NCBI RefSeq assembly: GCF_015221875.1
Contig: NZ_JACYGY010000001.1
Location: forward strand, 372,001 to 436,000
From: Dyadobacter subterraneus
GTDB lineage: Bacteria; Bacteroidota; Bacteroidia; Cytophagales; Spirosomataceae
Reading direction: 5' to 3'
Length of the DNA stretch: 64,000 nt
A program made the position numbers and the translations under genes. This document shows positions 44,894-54,471 of the stretch, piece by piece (position 1 is the first letter of the stretch; every line of letters starts with the position of its first letter). The notes beneath the pieces were generated by a model that was not told the origin of the DNA, made no database searches, and worked only from the letters and a program-made list of their open reading frames with translations.

Positions 44894-45003
44894 ATAAAAT
44901 TGATGAGAGCAAGTTGCTAATTATTGTTTTTTATGTATCAATCTCATGAAAGCTACAAGGGCAAGAAAGTCAATTAAAAGAAAAAGAATCGAAACAGATC
45001 TAC

Positions 45004-45114
45004 TTCTCAGATACAGATGTGCTTAATTCAATTAAATAAGGAATTGAGGATATACAGGCAGGAAGAATAACTGTTATTAAAGATGTCAAAAATATCTGGA
45101 ATGATATCCTTTAA
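45004..45114 (+). pseudogene. Remnant of a small antitoxin-like gene
   Basis: One frame reads YFSDTDVLNSIK, TAA at 45037-45039, then GIEDIQAGRITVIKDVKNIW and a stop at 45112-45114. The GIEDIQAGR...KDVKNIWNDIL ending resembles the C-terminus of small Bacteroidota type II antitoxins. An in-frame stop and absence of a proper start indicate decay. The similarity is from memory of the motif pattern and needs a search. Confidence 0.35.
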
Positions 45115-45551
45115 GATTCCTCCACCACCAAAGTAATCCCTTCCGTGCGCTGAATGATTACTTTACTTCCAGCTTCAATTGCAGCGTGGTTTTCGGAAAT
45201 GGCACTCCATTCGGCTCCGCGATAATATATTTTTCCTGCTCCGCTTGCAGGAATATCTCTGATGACCATTGCCGTTTCCCCAACAAATTCCTTGTATTCC
45301 TGATGTTTTTCGTGCCTTGCCTCCATGATTTTTTTTGCGTTTCTTCTGAATACAATCAATGTTAAAATTGAGATTACAGAGAAAGCAATAATCTGGTATT
45401 CAAGACTTGGGAGCAAACCAATCGCTGCTAATAAGGCTGTTATCAATCCGCCGACAGCAAAAAATACAAACACCAGGGCAGCGCTTATCAACTCTGCCAC
45501 CAGCATGAGCAGTCCGATAATCATCCATATTTGGGGCAGCGACAAATCCAT
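45111..45551 (-). CDS. NfeD-like membrane protein
   Basis: A 146-residue protein with two or three transmembrane helices (IWMIIGLLMLVAELISAALVF, and FAVGGLITALLAAIGLLP with SVISILTLIVF) and a C-terminal OB-fold (FVGETAMVIRDIPASGAGKIYYRG-type strand pattern). It is the short NfeD class (YbbL-like), which works with SPFH proteins. The SPFH gene is directly upstream, with 2 bases between stop and start, so the two form an operon and probably a membrane complex affecting membrane organisation or protein quality control. Confidence 0.85.
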   Translation of the reverse strand: MDLSLPQIWMIIGLLMLVAELISAALVFVFFAVGGLITALLAAIGLLPSLEYQIIAFSVISILTLIVFRRNAKKIMEARHEKHQEYKEFVGETAMVIRDIPASGAGKIYYRGAEWSAISENHAAIEAGSKVIIQRTEGITLVVEES

Positions 45552-45553
45552 AG

Positions 45554-46471
45554 CTATTTCTTTTGTTCGGAAGATTTTACAATACTCATGGCAGCGGCAA
45601 TCATCGCACCCATATCGGCAAAATTAGCCGGAAGTATCATGGTATTGCCTGCTTTCGCCAGTTTCCCGAATTGTTCAACGTAATTATCTGCTACTTTAAG
45701 CTGAACAGCCTCCATTCCTCCCTCGGTCTGAATGGCTGCTGCAACCATTTTAATACTTTCAGCAGTAGCTTCTGCAACGGATTTTAATGCGGCAGCTTCA
45801 CCTTCCGCTTCATTAATTTGTCGCAGACGCAAACCTTCCGATTCCAACACCGCTTTTTGCTTTTGTCCTTCTGCGACATTAATCGCAGCCTGTTTTTCAC
45901 CATCCGATTGCAGGATAACAGCCCGGCGTTCCCGTTCTGCCTGCATTTGTTTTTCCATCGCAATCAATACACTTTGCGGAGGCGTAATGTTTTTTATTTC
46001 ATAACGCAAAACTTTTACTCCCCAACCGATGGCCGCATCATCAATAGACTGCACAACGGCACGGTTGATGGTCATTCTTTCTTCAAAAGTTTTATCAAGA
46101 TCGAGTTTCCCGATTTCACTCCGCATCGTTGTTTGGGCAAGTTGTATTACGGCAAAAGTATAATCAGCGATACCATAAGCGGCTTTTTTGGGATCTATTA
46201 CCTGGATGAAAATAACGCCGTCCATACGTACCTGCACGTTGTCGCGGGTAATACAGATTTGTTCCGGAATATCAACAGCTGTTTCTTTTAATGTGTACTT
46301 GTAAGCAATCCGGTCAAAAAATGGAATGATAAAATTAATTCCGGGTTGCAAAACGGCATAAAATTTTCCGAGCCTTTCCATGATATAAGCAGACTGCTGC
46401 GGAATTACTTTTACCGTCATTAAGATAGTAAGTACAACAAGAACCAGAAGTACCAATAGCGGAGTCATCAT
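45554..46471 (-). CDS. SPFH/band 7 protein (QmcA-like)
   Basis: A 305-residue SPFH protein. An N-terminal hydrophobic helix (LLVLLVLVVLTILMTVKVI) is followed by IPQQSAYIMERLGKFYAVLQ and PGINFIIPFFDRIAYKYTL, signatures of the stomatin/QmcA group. The coiled-coil part (MQAERERRAVILQSDGEKQA, repeated ALKS/EGE) mediates oligomerisation. It probably forms ring-like assemblies at the inner membrane and is linked to the NfeD-like protein encoded just downstream. Confidence 0.88.
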   Translation of the reverse strand: MMTPLLVLLVLVVLTILMTVKVIPQQSAYIMERLGKFYAVLQPGINFIIPFFDRIAYKYTLKETAVDIPEQICITRDNVQVRMDGVIFIQVIDPKKAAYGIADYTFAVIQLAQTTMRSEIGKLDLDKTFEERMTINRAVVQSIDDAAIGWGVKVLRYEIKNITPPQSVLIAMEKQMQAERERRAVILQSDGEKQAAINVAEGQKQKAVLESEGLRLRQINEAEGEAAALKSVAEATAESIKMVAAAIQTEGGMEAVQLKVADNYVEQFGKLAKAGNTMILPANFADMGAMIAAAMSIVKSSEQKK

Positions 46472-46595
46472 TATCTGTTTTATGGTTTACAACGAAAATA
46501 ACTTTGTAATGATCATTTTCCTAGAAATGTATTACCAACGAGCCAGAAACGCGCTTGCCGGTTATTCCAAGTGATGGATGGCGTTGTGGATTATG

Positions 46596-47756
46596 TTAAT
46601 CTTTCAAGATTTCTTTTGAAATAACCACTTTTTGAATCTCGCTGGTGCCTTCTCCGATCGTACAAAGTTTGCTGTCACGGTAAAATTTTTCTACCGGATA
46701 ATCCTTTGTAAAACCATATCCGCCAAAGATCTGAACAGCCTCATTAGCAACACGAACTGCCGTTTCTGAGGAATGATACTTTGCAACAGAGCTTGGTAAA
46801 GTTACCGTCTGGCCCTTGTCTTTTAACGCCGCTGCATGATAAGTTAACAGGGAAGAAGCCTGAATATCAGTATACATATCAGCCAGTTTAAAAGCGATGG
46901 CTTGAAAATTCGAAATCGATTTGCCAAATTGTTTTCTTTCTTTTGAATAACTTAACGCAGCTTCATATGCACCAAGGGCTGTTCCCACACCCAAAGCGGC
47001 AATCGAAATTCTTCCGCCATCCAATACTTTTAAAGACTGGATAAATCCATCTCCAACGTCACCGATTCTCTGTTCATCAGAAATAAAACAATCCTGAAAA
47101 ATGAGCTCCACCGTTTCTGAGGCGCGCATACCAAGCTTGTTTTCTTTTCGGCCTGCTGTAAATCCGGTAGTTCCCTGTTCAATGATAAAAGCAGTAGCGC
47201 CATGTTTATCACCAGGTTCGCCGGTTCTGGCAATTAAAACGGTTACGTCTCCACTTTTACCATTTGTGATAAAATTTTTGGATCCGTTTATTATCCATCC
47301 GTCATCTTTTCTTATGGCTACGGTTTGCATATTCCCGGCATCTGAACCTGTATTTGGCTCGGTCAGTCCCCAGGCTCCAAGCCATTCTCCGGATGCTAAT
47401 TTTGGAAGATAGCTGCTTTTTTGCGCTTCACTTCCAAACATCAAAATATGATTTGTACAAAGCGAATTGTGAGCGGCCATAGAGAGGCCGATGGAAGGAT
47501 CGACTTTTGAAAGTTCAATAATCGCCGTTACATATTCAGCATATCCAAAACCTGCGCCTCCGTAAATTTCGGGTACGAGCATGCCCATCAATCCCAGTTC
47601 TCCGAGCTGGTGAAATATGGGTTTTGGGAAAAATTGATCTTCGTCCCATTGACTGATCTTCGGTTTAATTTCTTTTGCTGCAAAATCACGAACGGTTTTT
47701 TCAATCATCGACCGGATTTCGGCTTGTTGGTCTTCGGTTATATTTGAGGTGTGCAT
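46596..47756 (-). CDS. Acyl-CoA dehydrogenase
   Basis: A 386-residue FAD flavoprotein catalysing alpha-beta dehydrogenation of acyl-CoA, with electrons passing to electron transfer flavoprotein. Signature sections include GAWGLTEPNTGSDAGNMQT, KNFITNGKSGDVTVLIART, YSKERKQFGKSISNFQAIAF and IQIFGGYGFTKDYPVEKFYRD-like (VQIFGGYGFTKDYPVEKFYR), followed by GEGTSEIQKVVISKEIL. The Glu in YGFTKDYPVEKFYR and GEGTSE is near the usual catalytic base. Short-chain or branched-chain substrates are possible. It is isolated, with gaps of over 120 bases on both sides. Confidence 0.9.
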   Translation of the reverse strand: MHTSNITEDQQAEIRSMIEKTVRDFAAKEIKPKISQWDEDQFFPKPIFHQLGELGLMGMLVPEIYGGAGFGYAEYVTAIIELSKVDPSIGLSMAAHNSLCTNHILMFGSEAQKSSYLPKLASGEWLGAWGLTEPNTGSDAGNMQTVAIRKDDGWIINGSKNFITNGKSGDVTVLIARTGEPGDKHGATAFIIEQGTTGFTAGRKENKLGMRASETVELIFQDCFISDEQRIGDVGDGFIQSLKVLDGGRISIAALGVGTALGAYEAALSYSKERKQFGKSISNFQAIAFKLADMYTDIQASSLLTYHAAALKDKGQTVTLPSSVAKYHSSETAVRVANEAVQIFGGYGFTKDYPVEKFYRDSKLCTIGEGTSEIQKVVISKEILKD

Positions 47757-47969
47757 AGTCGTTTTTGTTGATGAGTAGATATGTTTAGTTCAATAATAAC
47801 AAGAAAAGGACATATTTAATTGCCTATTAAAAACAAATGCGGATGAGAAGAAGTATGATTCGTATAAAAAAATTACTTTTGCTTCCAATGACGTTTTGAG
47901 AGCTTTATAAAATACAATTAACTGGTTAATCAAATCTAATTCATCGCAGCTATATTATTATAGGATTTT

Positions 47970-49280
47970 ATGAAAATAGCAGTAGTAGGAACCGGCTATG
48001 TTGGGCTGGTAACAGGAACTTGTTTCGCTGAAACAGGAAATCAGGTCATTTGTGTAGACATTGATGTTAAGAAAATTGACCGCATGTTAAATGGGGAAAT
48101 TCCCATTTACGAACCGGGACTGGATGTTCTCTTTCACCGTAACGTGGAAGAAGGCCGTCTGAAATTCACAACCAGTCTTGCAGAAGGAATTAAAGATGCA
48201 GAGGTAATCTTTTTAGCACTTCCTACACCTCCCGGTGAAGATGGTTCTGCGGACTTGAAATACATTCTTAAAGTAGCAGATGATCTTGGATATATTTTGG
48301 ATAAATATGCCGTGGTTATTGATAAAAGCACAGTTCCGGTTGGAACTGCGGAAAAAGTACGTGCCACAATTGCAAAAAATGCAAAAGTAGAATTTGACGT
48401 AGTTTCTAACCCGGAATTTTTACGTGAAGGTGTTGCCGTTGAAGATTTCATGAAGCCAGACCGCGTTGTGGTAGGAACAACATCTGAGAAAGCTAAGAAG
48501 GTAATGGAAAAACTTTACGCGCCATTGGTACGTCAGGGCAATCCTGTTATTTTCATGGACGAACGTTCTGCGGAAATGACAAAATATGCTGCGAATTCTT
48601 TTCTTGCCATGAAAATTACTTTCATGAACGAGATCGCAAACCTTTGCGAAAAAGTAGGAGCAAACGTGGATGATATCCGTCGCGGTATCGGAACAGACAG
48701 CCGTATCGGAAAACGTTTCCTTTTTGCCGGTATCGGTTATGGCGGAAGCTGTTTCCCAAAAGATGTTCAGGCTTTGGCTAAAACGTCAGCGGATTTCGAT
48801 TATGATTTTAGAATTTTGAAATCGGTAATGGAAGTTAACTACGATCAGAAGAAAAAACTTTTGCCGATGGTACATAATTTCTTCAATGACGATCTTAAAG
48901 GAAAAACAATTGCAGTCTGGGGACTGGCTTTCAAACCTTATACTGATGATATCCGTGAAGCACCGGCTTTGGAAAATATTGAAGCTTTGCTTGAAGCAGG
49001 AGCTAATATTACCGTTTACGATCCGGAAGCAATGGATAATGTAAAAGCGATTCTTGGAGATAAAGTAACTTTCTGCCACACGCCTTATGCGGCTTTGGAT
49101 GATGCAGATGCGTTGATGATCTTTACCGAATGGCCGCAATTCCGTACACCTGAATTTGAGAAAATGGGTAAATTGCTTAAAAATAAAGTAATTTTTGACG
49201 GACGTAACCTTTACGAATTAAGCACAATGCGTGAAATGGGTTATACTTATTTTAGCATAGGCCGGGAAAAAGTATCATAA
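47970..49280 (+). CDS. ugd: UDP-glucose 6-dehydrogenase
   Basis: A 436-residue NAD-dependent enzyme oxidising UDP-glucose to UDP-glucuronate. The N-terminal Rossmann motif is AVVGTGYVGLVTGTCFA. STVPVGTAEKVRA follows, the catalytic Cys is in GYGGSCFPKDVQALA, and the C-terminal domain has WGLAFKPYTDDIREAP. The product feeds the UDP-glucuronate decarboxylase encoded 32 bases downstream, giving UDP-xylose for envelope polysaccharide. Start ATG and a strong hydrophobic start are convincing. Confidence 0.95.
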   Translation: MKIAVVGTGYVGLVTGTCFAETGNQVICVDIDVKKIDRMLNGEIPIYEPGLDVLFHRNVEEGRLKFTTSLAEGIKDAEVIFLALPTPPGEDGSADLKYILKVADDLGYILDKYAVVIDKSTVPVGTAEKVRATIAKNAKVEFDVVSNPEFLREGVAVEDFMKPDRVVVGTTSEKAKKVMEKLYAPLVRQGNPVIFMDERSAEMTKYAANSFLAMKITFMNEIANLCEKVGANVDDIRRGIGTDSRIGKRFLFAGIGYGGSCFPKDVQALAKTSADFDYDFRILKSVMEVNYDQKKKLLPMVHNFFNDDLKGKTIAVWGLAFKPYTDDIREAPALENIEALLEAGANITVYDPEAMDNVKAILGDKVTFCHTPYAALDDADALMIFTEWPQFRTPEFEKMGKLLKNKVIFDGRNLYELSTMREMGYTYFSIGREKVS

Positions 49281-49312
49281 ATTTGTCTCAATATCAATTA
49301 ATTATATAATTC

Positions 49313-50305
49313 ATGAAGCGTGTATTAATAACCGGAGCGGCAGGTTTTTTAGGGTCGCATCTTTGTGAGCGATTTTTGAAAGAAGGTATGTATGTGATCG
49401 CAATGGATAACCTGATCACAGGTGATTTGCGTAACATCGAACATTTGATGCCTAACCCAAATTTTGAATTTAATCATCACGATGTTACCAAATATGTGCA
49501 TATTCCGGGTGAACTGGATTATATCATGCACTTTGCATCACCGGCCAGCCCGATCGATTATTTGAAAATCCCTATCCAGACTTTGAAAGTTGGTGCCATG
49601 GGAACTCATAATTTATTGGGACTTGCTCTTGCCAAAAAAGCACGTTTTATTATTGCTTCTACTTCGGAAGTTTACGGAGATCCGTTGGTTCATCCTCAGA
49701 CGGAAGAATATTGGGGTCATGTGAATCCGATCGGTCCAAGAGGCTGTTATGATGAAGCAAAACGTTACCAGGAAGCAATCACAATGGCATATCACCGCTA
49801 TCATGCTGTTGAAACGCGTATCGTTCGTATTTTCAACACTTACGGACCAAGAATGCGACTGAATGACGGACGTGTATTGCCTGCATTTATCGGACAGGCA
49901 TTACGTGGAGAAGATATCACGATTTTCGGAGACGGATCTCAGACACGCGCTTTCTGTTATGTGGATGACCTTGTTGAAGGAATTTATCGTCTGCTTTTAA
50001 GTGATTATGAATTGCCGGTAAATATTGGCAATCCTTCTGAAATCACGATTAAAGAATTTGCAGAGGAAATCATCGCTTTGACTGGAACTGATCAGAAAGT
50101 TGTTTACAAAGATCTTCCACAGGATGATCCGAAACAACGTCAGCCCGATATCACAAAAGCAAAAGAAATTCTTGGCTGGGAACCTAAGGTTTCACGTGAG
50201 GAAGGTTTGAAAATCACTTACGATTATTTCCGCAGCCTTCCGAAAGAAAGGTTGTACGAAGAATCAAACCACAGAGGTTTCGAAACTTTCAAAAAAGAGG
50301 ATTAA
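49313..50305 (+). CDS. uxs: UDP-glucuronate decarboxylase (UDP-xylose synthase)
   Basis: A 330-residue extended short-chain dehydrogenase/reductase that converts UDP-glucuronate to UDP-xylose using NAD. Motifs are [15 protein letters not shown] (nucleotide binding), [20 protein letters not shown], the catalytic [10 protein letters not shown] (YxxxK), and [17 protein letters not shown]. It is in an operon with ugd. A dTDP-glucose dehydratase is an alternative reading, but YDEAKR and [11 protein letters not shown] fit UXS. A nested inverted repeat follows the gene. Confidence 0.9.
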   Translation: MKRVLITGAAGFLGSHLCERFLKEGMYVIAMDNLITGDLRNIEHLMPNPNFEFNHHDVTKYVHIPGELDYIMHFASPASPIDYLKIPIQTLKVGAMGTHNLLGLALAKKARFIIASTSEVYGDPLVHPQTEEYWGHVNPIGPRGCYDEAKRYQEAITMAYHRYHAVETRIVRIFNTYGPRMRLNDGRVLPAFIGQALRGEDITIFGDGSQTRAFCYVDDLVEGIYRLLLSDYELPVNIGNPSEITIKEFAEEIIALTGTDQKVVYKDLPQDDPKQRQPDITKAKEILGWEPKVSREEGLKITYDYFRSLPKERLYEESNHRGFETFKKED

Positions 50306-50307
50306 AC

Positions 50308-50456
50308 TGGCTATCGGCTTTCGGCGATTCGGCTGCTGGCTAAACGTAGCAAAAAAGTTTTAAATAACAACAAAAAATGCCGTAGAGTCTCTACGGCATT
50401 TTTTGTTGTTATTATGCGAAAAACTGACAGCCGATTGCGCCGAAAGCCGATAGCCA
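50308..50456. repeat. Nested inverted repeat block between convergent genes
   Basis: The outer arms are imperfect: TGGCTATCGGCTTTCGGCG then ATTCGGCTG at 50308-50335, and the complement CAGCCGATTGCG then CCGAAAGCCGATAGCCA at 50428-50456. The inner perfect 25-bp palindrome at 50363-50413 acts as terminator. The whole element is about 150 bases and could be a REP-like or MITE-like repeat. I cannot see other copies in this window. Confidence 0.55.
50363..50413. terminator. Bidirectional terminator with a 25-bp perfect palindrome
   Basis: The left arm is AATAACAAC then AAAAAATGCCGTAGAG, one central T, and the right arm is CTCTACGGCATTTTTT then GTTGTTATT. The A-run and T-run flank the GC-rich core on both strands, so it should stop both uxs and frr transcripts. 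Confidence 0.85.
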
Positions 50457-50459
50457 AAA

Positions 50460-51020
50460 TTATACCTCCATGATCTCCTTTTCCTTCGCAGAATAAATTT
50501 GTTCTACTTTCGAAACAAAGCTGTTAGTAAGTTGCTGAACGCGGTCTTCGCTGATTTTTACCAAATCCTCAGCAACGCCTTCTTTCGTCAATTTGCGGAG
50601 TGCATTGTTAGCATCCTGGCGAATGTTACGGATATTAATTTTAGCCGTCTCAACCTCGTTTTTCGCACGTTTTGCAAGTTCACGACGACGTTCTTCATTA
50701 AGCGGCGGAACAGAAATACGGATCATTTCCCCATCATTGGAAGGAGCAAAGCCAAGGTTTCCGTTACGGATCGCTTTTTCAATATCATTAATTGTTTTTT
50801 TCTCAAACGGTCTGATCGCGATTGTCCTTGCATCCGGCGTGTTGATCGTCGCGACATTTGACAATGGTGTCATGGAGCCGTAATATTCAATCTGAAGGCC
50901 ATCCAGCATTTGAGGAGATGCTTTTCCGGCGCGTATCTTGCCCAATTCAATAATCAAGTGCTTAACCGCACCTTCCATGGTATCTTTGGCGTCGTCCAGA
51001 TATAATTCTATTTCTTCCAT
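50460..51020 (-). CDS. frr: Ribosome recycling factor
   Basis: A 186-residue protein that splits post-termination ribosomes with EF-G. The N-terminus EIELYLDDAKDTMEGAVKHL, the LRAGKASP-like GKIRAGKASPQMLDGL, and the C-terminal VKISEDRVQQLTNSFVSKVE match RRF. It follows pyrH on the same strand with 27 bases between them, a conserved pyrH-frr pairing. Confidence 0.95.
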   Translation of the reverse strand: MEEIELYLDDAKDTMEGAVKHLIIELGKIRAGKASPQMLDGLQIEYYGSMTPLSNVATINTPDARTIAIRPFEKKTINDIEKAIRNGNLGFAPSNDGEMIRISVPPLNEERRRELAKRAKNEVETAKINIRNIRQDANNALRKLTKEGVAEDLVKISEDRVQQLTNSFVSKVEQIYSAKEKEIMEV

Positions 51021-51047
51021 TGTTGCTTTGTGGTATTATTTTTCTTA

Positions 51048-51767
51048 TTAATTCGATATCAAAGTCCCAACTTCTTCACCCATCACCAGGTCAAAAAGAT
51101 TGCCGGGTTTGTTCATATCAAAAACGATGATCGGTACATTGTTTTCTTTGCAAAGCGTGAATGCAGTCAAATCCATAATTTTCAGGTTCTTTGACAGAGC
51201 TTCATCAAAACTAAGCGATGTGTATTTTGTTGCAGTTGGATCTTTTTCCGGATCAGCTGTGTAAACACCGTCAACACGGGTTCCTTTCAAAACCACTTCC
51301 GATTCTGATTCAATGGCACGTAAACCTGCTGTGGTATCGGTTGTGAAATATGGATTACCGGTTCCTGCACCAAAAATTACGATACGCCCTTTTTCAAGGT
51401 GACGCACAGCCCGGCGGCGTATTAAAGGCTCGCAAACCTGTTCCATCTTGATAGCAGACATCAGGCGTGTCCGCATCCCGTGCTTTTCAAGAGAACTTTG
51501 AATTGCCATACCGTTGATTACAGTGGCCAGCATGCCCATATGGTCGCCCTGTACCCGGTCAATTCCCGATTTTTCTACCGAGGCTCCACGGAAAATATTT
51601 CCTCCGCCAATCACGATAGCAATTTGTACACCTACTTCCGCAATGCGTTTGATTTCACGCGAATAACTTTCCAAAATGTTGAAATCGATTACTTGTGTTT
51701 TATCTCCACCGTTGAGTGCTTCTCCGCTAAGTTTGAGAAGGATACGTTTGTATTTAGGTTCGGGCAT
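51048..51767 (-). CDS. pyrH: UMP kinase
   Basis: A 239-residue amino-acid-kinase-family protein phosphorylating UMP. Motifs: [46 protein letters not shown], and [20 protein letters not shown], ending with [18 protein letters not shown]. The start with [16 protein letters not shown] is normal. Its downstream gene is frr. The expected upstream translation genes (rpsB, tsf) are not present in this window. Confidence 0.95.
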   Translation of the reverse strand: MPEPKYKRILLKLSGEALNGGDKTQVIDFNILESYSREIKRIAEVGVQIAIVIGGGNIFRGASVEKSGIDRVQGDHMGMLATVINGMAIQSSLEKHGMRTRLMSAIKMEQVCEPLIRRRAVRHLEKGRIVIFGAGTGNPYFTTDTTAGLRAIESESEVVLKGTRVDGVYTADPEKDPTATKYTSLSFDEALSKNLKIMDLTAFTLCKENNVPIIVFDMNKPGNLFDLVMGEEVGTLISN

Positions 51768-51829
51768 GATTTGTTTGTTGGCGTTTTTTCTGTAAAAATA
51801 AGTGTAGGCAGCTCAGATTACCAAGGATT

Positions 51830-52360
51830 TTATTGAAACTCTACCAATACCTGGTTTTTTTCTACAATTTGACCCGGTACAATTTTCAAAGTTTTTACAA
51901 TTCCGGTACCGGGAGATTTAATAATATTCTCCATTTTCATAGCCACCAGCACCAGTAAAGTTTCTCCTTTGCGAACTTCCTGACCCGCTTCTATAGCAAC
52001 GGACTGAATAAGTCCGGGCATTGGTGCTTTAAGATTGTTTATTTTTGTGCTCGCACTTGCCTGCATACCCAAGCCTTCGAGCAGCAGTTCAAATTGATCT
52101 TTTACGGATGTTTCAAGAAGTTGTCCGTTTATTAAAAGCTTAAAAGTTTTATCGGCAGTTCCCGTTTCCAGAACTTCAACATTGTAGGATCTGTTTTTCC
52201 ACAAAATATGGTATTGATTCTGACTTAAACGGACAATATCTCCATTGAAAATACTTTCTCCGATCAGCCATTGATCTTTTTCCTGGTTTATTTCAAAAGT
52301 TGAAATCTCTCCCGATGAAACGCCATCTAAGGTTTTGCCGCCAACATTTACTTTTAGCAT
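51830..52360 (-). CDS. Biotin carboxyl carrier-type protein
   Basis: A 176-residue protein with a C-terminal biotinyl/lipoyl domain: APMPGLIQSVAIEAGQEVRK and VAMKMENIIKSP, where the Lys of MKM is the biotin attachment site. The N-terminal part (1-100) is beta-rich and resembles the regulatory domain of propionyl- or acyl-CoA carboxylase carrier subunits. It likely serves a carboxylase, whose catalytic subunits are elsewhere. It overlaps the dihydrouridine synthase gene by seven bases. Confidence 0.8.
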   Translation of the reverse strand: MLKVNVGGKTLDGVSSGEISTFEINQEKDQWLIGESIFNGDIVRLSQNQYHILWKNRSYNVEVLETGTADKTFKLLINGQLLETSVKDQFELLLEGLGMQASASTKINNLKAPMPGLIQSVAIEAGQEVRKGETLLVLVAMKMENIIKSPGTGIVKTLKIVPGQIVEKNQVLVEFQ

Positions 52361-53343
52361 AAAACTTCGCTGAATTCCTGTACAACTTCATTAAGTATCT
52401 GATCCAGCTCTTCAAAAGACATACCTTCAACAAGGCGCATTCTGAAAGGTTTGAAATTTTCCAGTCCTTTGAAATAATTGGTATAGTGACGGCGCATTTC
52501 AAAAACACCAGCTATCGGGCCTTTCCAACGAATCGAAAATTCAAGATGGCGACGGCAAACTGCCACACGTTCCGCAAGGGTAGGAGATGCCAGTTTTTGA
52601 CCGGTTTTAACAAAATGTTTTATTTCATTAAAAATCCACGGATTTCCAATTGTCGCCCGGCCAATCATGATTCCGTCCACGCCAAAGCGATTTTTATATT
52701 CCAGCGCTTTTTCCGGCGTATCCACATCACCATTCCCGAATATAGGAATTGTAATGCGCGGATTGTCTTTTATTTTAGCAATCAGAGTCCAGTCGGCTTC
52801 ACCTTTGTACATTTGCACGCGGGTTCTTCCATGTACAGAAAGTGCCTGTATTCCGATATCCTGCAATCTTTCTGCCACTTCCTGAACATTTTTAGTGCTT
52901 TCATCCCAGCCCAGACGGGTTTTAACAGTCACAGGCAAATTTGTAGATTTAACTACCGCATCCGTCATGCGTACCATTTTGGGAATATCCTGCAACAGCG
53001 CAGCACCTGCACCGCGGCAGGCAACCTGTTTTACCGGACAACCATAATTAATATCGATCAGATCGGGATGAACACGGGATGCGATTTCTGCACAAGCGCC
53101 CATCGTTTCCACATCGCTTCCAAAAAGTTGAATGCCTACCGGTCTTTCATATTCAAAAATATCCAGTTTCTGCACACTCTTTGCCGCATCACGAATTAAA
53201 CCTTCGGATGAAACAAACTCGGTATACATCAAATCCGCACCATTTTCCTTGCACACCGCACGAAAAGGCGGGTCGCTCACATCTTCCATCGGTGCAAGCA
53301 GCAACGGGAAATCCCCCAGCTCAATTTTACCTATTTTTACCAT
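52354..53343 (-). CDS. dusB: tRNA-dihydrouridine synthase
   Basis: A 329-residue FMN enzyme that reduces uridines in tRNA. The TIM-barrel signature is LAPMEDVSDPPFRAVCKENG, with DINYGCPVKQVACRGAGAAL carrying the catalytic Cys. SVHGRTRVQMYKGEADW, FGNGDVDTPEKAL and GIMIGRATIGNPWIF follow. It overlaps the carrier-protein gene. DusB is the most likely subgroup. Confidence 0.9.
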   Translation of the reverse strand: MVKIGKIELGDFPLLLAPMEDVSDPPFRAVCKENGADLMYTEFVSSEGLIRDAAKSVQKLDIFEYERPVGIQLFGSDVETMGACAEIASRVHPDLIDINYGCPVKQVACRGAGAALLQDIPKMVRMTDAVVKSTNLPVTVKTRLGWDESTKNVQEVAERLQDIGIQALSVHGRTRVQMYKGEADWTLIAKIKDNPRITIPIFGNGDVDTPEKALEYKNRFGVDGIMIGRATIGNPWIFNEIKHFVKTGQKLASPTLAERVAVCRRHLEFSIRWKGPIAGVFEMRRHYTNYFKGLENFKPFRMRLVEGMSFEELDQILNEVVQEFSEVLC

Positions 53344-53464
53344 TTATATCTTTTCTGTATTCTGATGGGAACAGATTTTATAAGTCTTTTATTCACTTAA
53401 TCTTATAACGCAACAGTCACTCTTTATTTTTAAATTCATAATTAGCTGTAAATTTACACCAATT

Positions 53465-54427
53465 ATGCAAAAAAGTTATTCAAATTTGGTACATACACGA
53501 GTGCCCGGTACGTTGGGAGGTTTGTTGGTCTTGGTTGGTTTCGTGCTTATTGGAATGGCTGTTGGTAATATCCTGGCAATTGTAATCCTCACTTTGCTTA
53601 CTTCTTCGGATGCAAACAGTATTACCGGATTATTAACTACTTTATTTGCAGAACCTGAAAAAGTGCCCAATGGGTGGCTTTTGATGATGATTTTACAAGG
53701 GACAGTACATTTTTTCTCTTACCTTCTTCCTTCGCTTTTGTACTGGTTTTACATGGAGCGTAAAGATTTTGGTGATTTTAATTTCAAAGACAGACCTGCT
53801 GTATCAATCTGGTTTCTTGCCTGCATTTTGGTTCTTGTTTTTATTCCTGTCAACAGTCTTTTTATAGACTTGAATTCCAAAATGAGTTTTCCGAACGCAC
53901 TATCCGGAATTGAAAACTGGATGCGCGACAAGGAGGATCAAAATGAAATGCTTACCAAATTTATGACCAGCTACACGCAGGTTGGTCAGCTTATTATCGC
54001 GCTTGTTGTGGTGGTACTTCTACCGGCTGTTGGTGAGGAAGTCTTGTTTCGAGGGATTATACAACGTAAACTTGCACAACATTGGGCGAATGTGCACGTG
54101 GCGATCTGGGTTTCAGCTGCAATTTTTAGTGCAATCCACTTCCAGTTTTTCGGATTTTTGCCGCGTATGATACTCGGGGCATTGTTCGGATATCTTTATT
54201 TCTGGTCGGGAAGACTTTCAGTGGCGATATTGGCACATTTTATAAATAATGGATTTATTCTGGTTATGATGTTTCTTCGCAACATCAAAGTGCTGGATAT
54301 CAATATTGAAGAAAAAGAAGTGATGCCGGTTACAGCGATTATAGCTTCGGCTGTGCTTACGATCGGTATTTTATATGAAATAAGAAAAACCGGAAATAAA
54401 CAGCCGGTAATAACAACGAATAATTAA
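53465..54427 (+). CDS. CPBP-family intramembrane metalloprotease
   Basis: A 320-residue polytopic membrane protein with a CPBP (Abi/Rce1-like) protease domain. The diagnostic motifs are GEEVLFRGIIQRKL (EExxxR), HFQFFGFLPRMILGA and HFINNGFILVMMF, with Glu and His as zinc ligands. About seven transmembrane helices. Substrate unknown; some family members process peptides or control stress. The gene is divergent from dusB and 44 bases before the DUF2007 gene. Confidence 0.8.
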   Translation: MQKSYSNLVHTRVPGTLGGLLVLVGFVLIGMAVGNILAIVILTLLTSSDANSITGLLTTLFAEPEKVPNGWLLMMILQGTVHFFSYLLPSLLYWFYMERKDFGDFNFKDRPAVSIWFLACILVLVFIPVNSLFIDLNSKMSFPNALSGIENWMRDKEDQNEMLTKFMTSYTQVGQLIIALVVVVLLPAVGEEVLFRGIIQRKLAQHWANVHVAIWVSAAIFSAIHFQFFGFLPRMILGALFGYLYFWSGRLSVAILAHFINNGFILVMMFLRNIKVLDINIEEKEVMPVTAIIASAVLTIGILYEIRKTGNKQPVITTNN

Positions 54428-54471
54428 TTAAGGATTAGATAGTTTAACCAGTACTTGCAGGAAGAATTTTT

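Noticed and set aside
45818..46291. 157-residue forward frame
   Set aside because: Antisense to the SPFH gene, no recognisable motif.
52486..53199. 237-residue forward frame
   Set aside because: It is fully antisense to the clear dihydrouridine synthase gene and is rich in unusual His/Arg/Phe runs.
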